From assembly GCA_017416465.1 (NCBI GenBank), contig JAFQCK010000114.1, positions 1 through 43,435 on the forward strand: a DNA stretch of 43,435 nt, read 5' to 3'. The notes beneath the pieces are model-generated. The model had not been told where the DNA came from and searched no databases. It saw only the letters and a program-made list of their open reading frames with translations. This stretch comes from Lachnospiraceae bacterium (GTDB lineage: Bacteria > Bacillota > Clostridia > Lachnospirales > Lachnospiraceae). Positions 41,846 to 43,435 of the stretch are shown here, one piece after another. How positions within the stretch are numbered: position 1 is the first letter of the stretch; every line of letters begins with the position of its first letter. Made by a program: the position numbers and the translations under genes.

Positions 41846-43435
41846 TCATGAAAAGAAAGATATTATTAGTTTGTACAATTTTTCCATATCACCGTCATCG
41901 GTAATATTATATAAGGGTATATGAAATTCAGAAATAAACAATTCTTGAACTTTGCAAAATTCTTTAGATGGTCTAAGTGTTTTTAGTATATCAATAGAAT
42001 TATTACCATTATTTTTTACAGCAAACGGAATGGTTGCCAATGCAATAACTTTTGAATTTACAGATGACTCTAAAAAAGAAATTGTTCTATGAATATATTC
42101 AAAAGAATCAAATAAATTTACACAAAGAATTATACAGTCTGGCAATGAACCTAGTAACAGAGCATATTGTGATGTTGGAAATTGCGAAATGTTGCCATAA
42201 TCATATGCTATAGTTCCTGATTGTGAACCAACTATTATAATATCTTTATTGTTTAAATTCATATTATGTATTGCTGAATTTATATAGCGAACCGCATCAT
42301 CGTTATTGATATATACAGTCGAATTGTATCCCATTGGAAAAGCAAACTCCATACCATATAATTGTGATGTTGGTTCTGTACCTAACTGACCAACAGAAAA
42401 CCCATCTTTTAATAACAATTCTCTTAGTTTCAATTGAAGTGTGAATTTTCCCTGCTTTGAACTAGTTCCAAACACTCCTAAAACCGGTTTTGTAATTCTA
42501 TGTAACATACCAAGTCTATTCGGCGGCAAATCGTTAATTGTTATTAAAGGAGTATATAAATTCTGACACTCAGTTAAATCGAGATAAGAAACATCATCAA
42601 AAGAGAATATATTTTTGTGATGTTTTAATGCATCAGCTATTAGATTATCAATATATTTATTATCTCCCAACACAGAAGACAATTCATCCATATGACCAAT
42701 GATTAGTGTGTCAAAATTATTATAATTTATTTTATCAATATTTTTAATTACATAATCATTGGTATAATTAGCATTTAATAAATGATTAGTTGTTGCACCT
42801 ATCTTCGCAGAATATTTCGTCTCATATATATCTGCAATTTTAAAATTAAGCAAACGTTCATATCTTACTAAGTTTTGCATTTCTTTGCCAAAAGGAAAAA
42901 GTGCAGCAACATTAATATTAAATGGCAATTTTTGCATAGAAAAAACATTCAAGGAATCATTGTTTTTAATGGATATTTTTTTAAAATTATTTAACAATTG
43001 TTCTTTTGTTAATTTTTTCCGAGAAAAGAACATCATTTCCGCTATTTTAGCTGTTGTATGAGCACATGCAAAGCTATTCCCCGAAAGGAAAACACTTTGA
43101 GGATTATCCCATGCCAATCTTTGTAGACTGCCTTTTGCACCAACATTTACAACTTGATCTTCAAAATACTCAAAATCGTCAACTTTATGACAAGAATTTC
43201 GATTCACAACTCCAATTACATTATTAAATGCTGCGGGATAAGATATGCTTCCCGCATTATCAAATGCTGAAACAATAATAGTACCTTCTGATGTCAATTT
43301 CGAACAAACGTCATAGAGCTCTTGAATATGATTGCATTCAGACACCCCTAAACTCAAGTTAATTATATCAGGATGAATACTTTCATATATGTAAGATAAT
43401 GCCGATATTAAAGTATTTTCATCTATTCCATTTTC
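41846..43435 (-). CDS. Subtilisin-like (S8) protease fused to DUF1611 P-loop domain (N-terminus outside window)
   Basis: The frame is open to the right edge (ENGIDENTLISALSYIYESI, DIINLSLGV), so 529 codons are the C-terminal part. S8 features: NLSLGVSECN, GTIIVSAFDNAGSISYPAAF (Asn of the oxyanion hole) and nucleophile LSGNSFACAHTTAKIAEMMF. The catalytic Asp and His are outside the window. After a linker, a Rossmann-like part (NFDTLIIGHMDELSSVLG) is followed by the DUF1611 NTPase: Walker-A-like GVFGTSSKQGKFT, QLGTEPTSQLYG, DIIIVGSQSG and a C-terminal LPDCIILCVNLFDSFEYIHR. DUF1611 members elsewhere have been linked to N-acetylation of D-glutamate; a fusion to a protease is unusual. There is no membrane segment in the visible part. 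It precedes two peptide-type exporters. Confidence 0.85.
   Translation of the reverse strand, partial: ENGIDENTLISALSYIYESIHPDIINLSLGVSECNHIQELYDVCSKLTSEGTIIVSAFDNAGSISYPAAFNNVIGVVNRNSCHKVDDFEYFEDQVVNVGAKGSLQRLAWDNPQSVFLSGNSFACAHTTAKIAEMMFFSRKKLTKEQLLNNFKKISIKNNDSLNVFSMQKLPFNINVAALFPFGKEMQNLVRYERLLNFKIADIYETKYSAKIGATTNHLLNANYTNDYVIKNIDKINYNNFDTLIIGHMDELSSVLGDNKYIDNLIADALKHHKNIFSFDDVSYLDLTECQNLYTPLITINDLPPNRLGMLHRITKPVLGVFGTSSKQGKFTLQLKLRELLLKDGFSVGQLGTEPTSQLYGMEFAFPMGYNSTVYINNDDAVRYINSAIHNMNLNNKDIIIVGSQSGTIAYDYGNISQFPTSQYALLLGSLPDCIILCVNLFDSFEYIHRTISFLESSVNSKVIALATIPFAVKNNGNNSIDILKTLRPSKEFCKVQELFISEFHIPLYNITDDGDMEKLYKLIISFFS

Overview
This 43.4 kb window looks like part of the chromosome of a low-GC anaerobic Firmicute of the class Clostridia, probably a gut or rumen saccharolytic species. 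The grounds are a pyruvate phosphate dikinase with clostridial-type sequence, consensus Gram-positive promoters (TTGACA, 17 nt, TATAAT), strong AGGAGG-like ribosome sites, frequent TTG and GTG starts, and AT-rich intergenic DNA. The exact genus cannot be told from the sequence alone.

Layout. (1) 1-1560: 3' end of ppdK and its terminator. (2) about 1560-8730: a small integrative element or its remains. It starts right behind the ppdK terminator with a large serine recombinase, a 59-aa ORF, a Cys-rich protein and a sigma-70-like helix-turn-helix protein. Then come a structured intergenic region with two terminator hairpins, a small zinc-ribbon protein, an XRE repressor/ImmA metallopeptidase pair under a promoter with three direct repeats, an HTH/HipA-like kinase pair with a palindromic operator over its promoter, and a divergent HipA-like protein. 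No conjugation or replication genes are seen. (3) 8.7-9.7 kb: manA, followed by about 690 bp of decayed coding sequence. (4) 10.4-18.2 kb: a seven-gene leftward operon. It holds a UroD-like protein, a 4Fe-4S old-yellow-enzyme reductase, an SDR, a fumarate-reductase-like flavoprotein, a xylose-isomerase-like TIM barrel, a D-2-hydroxyacid dehydrogenase and an oligogalacturonate-lyase-like beta-propeller. A divergent AraC regulator has a clear 21-bp-phased repeat in its own promoter. (5) 19.5-37.1 kb: cytoplasmic glycan-degrading genes (GH2, a GH-A-like barrel, GH39, DUF4091/GH123-like, a GH4 with the CHEV signature of alpha-galacturonidases, GH95, two NodB deacetylases, SGNH and alpha/beta esterases). 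They are interleaved with a phosphohexomutase and a YitT protein. Several broken paralogues lie here: a GH95 tail fused to a ruined mgsA, a deacetylase tail, and a DUF4886 gene with an in-frame stop. (6) 37.1-43.4 kb: a peptide or natural-product-like module that reads straight into the glycan genes. It has a subtilisin (S8) fused to a DUF1611 P-loop domain (cut by the right edge), two NisT-like ABC exporters and a protein that resembles the BtrH N-terminal family.

How they may work together. Regions 4 and 5 together look like a pathway for an acetylated, uronic-acid-containing oligosaccharide. Esterases and deacetylases strip substituents, GH and PL-like enzymes cut the glycan, and oxidoreductases process the acid or aglycone. 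None of these enzymes has a signal peptide and no sugar transporter is encoded, so the substrate must enter through a transporter elsewhere. Region 6 is the most likely place for an undescribed system: no known precursor peptide or core biosynthetic enzyme is visible, but the protease-ATPase fusion plus paired exporter suggests processing and export of a small peptide whose gene lies beyond the right edge.
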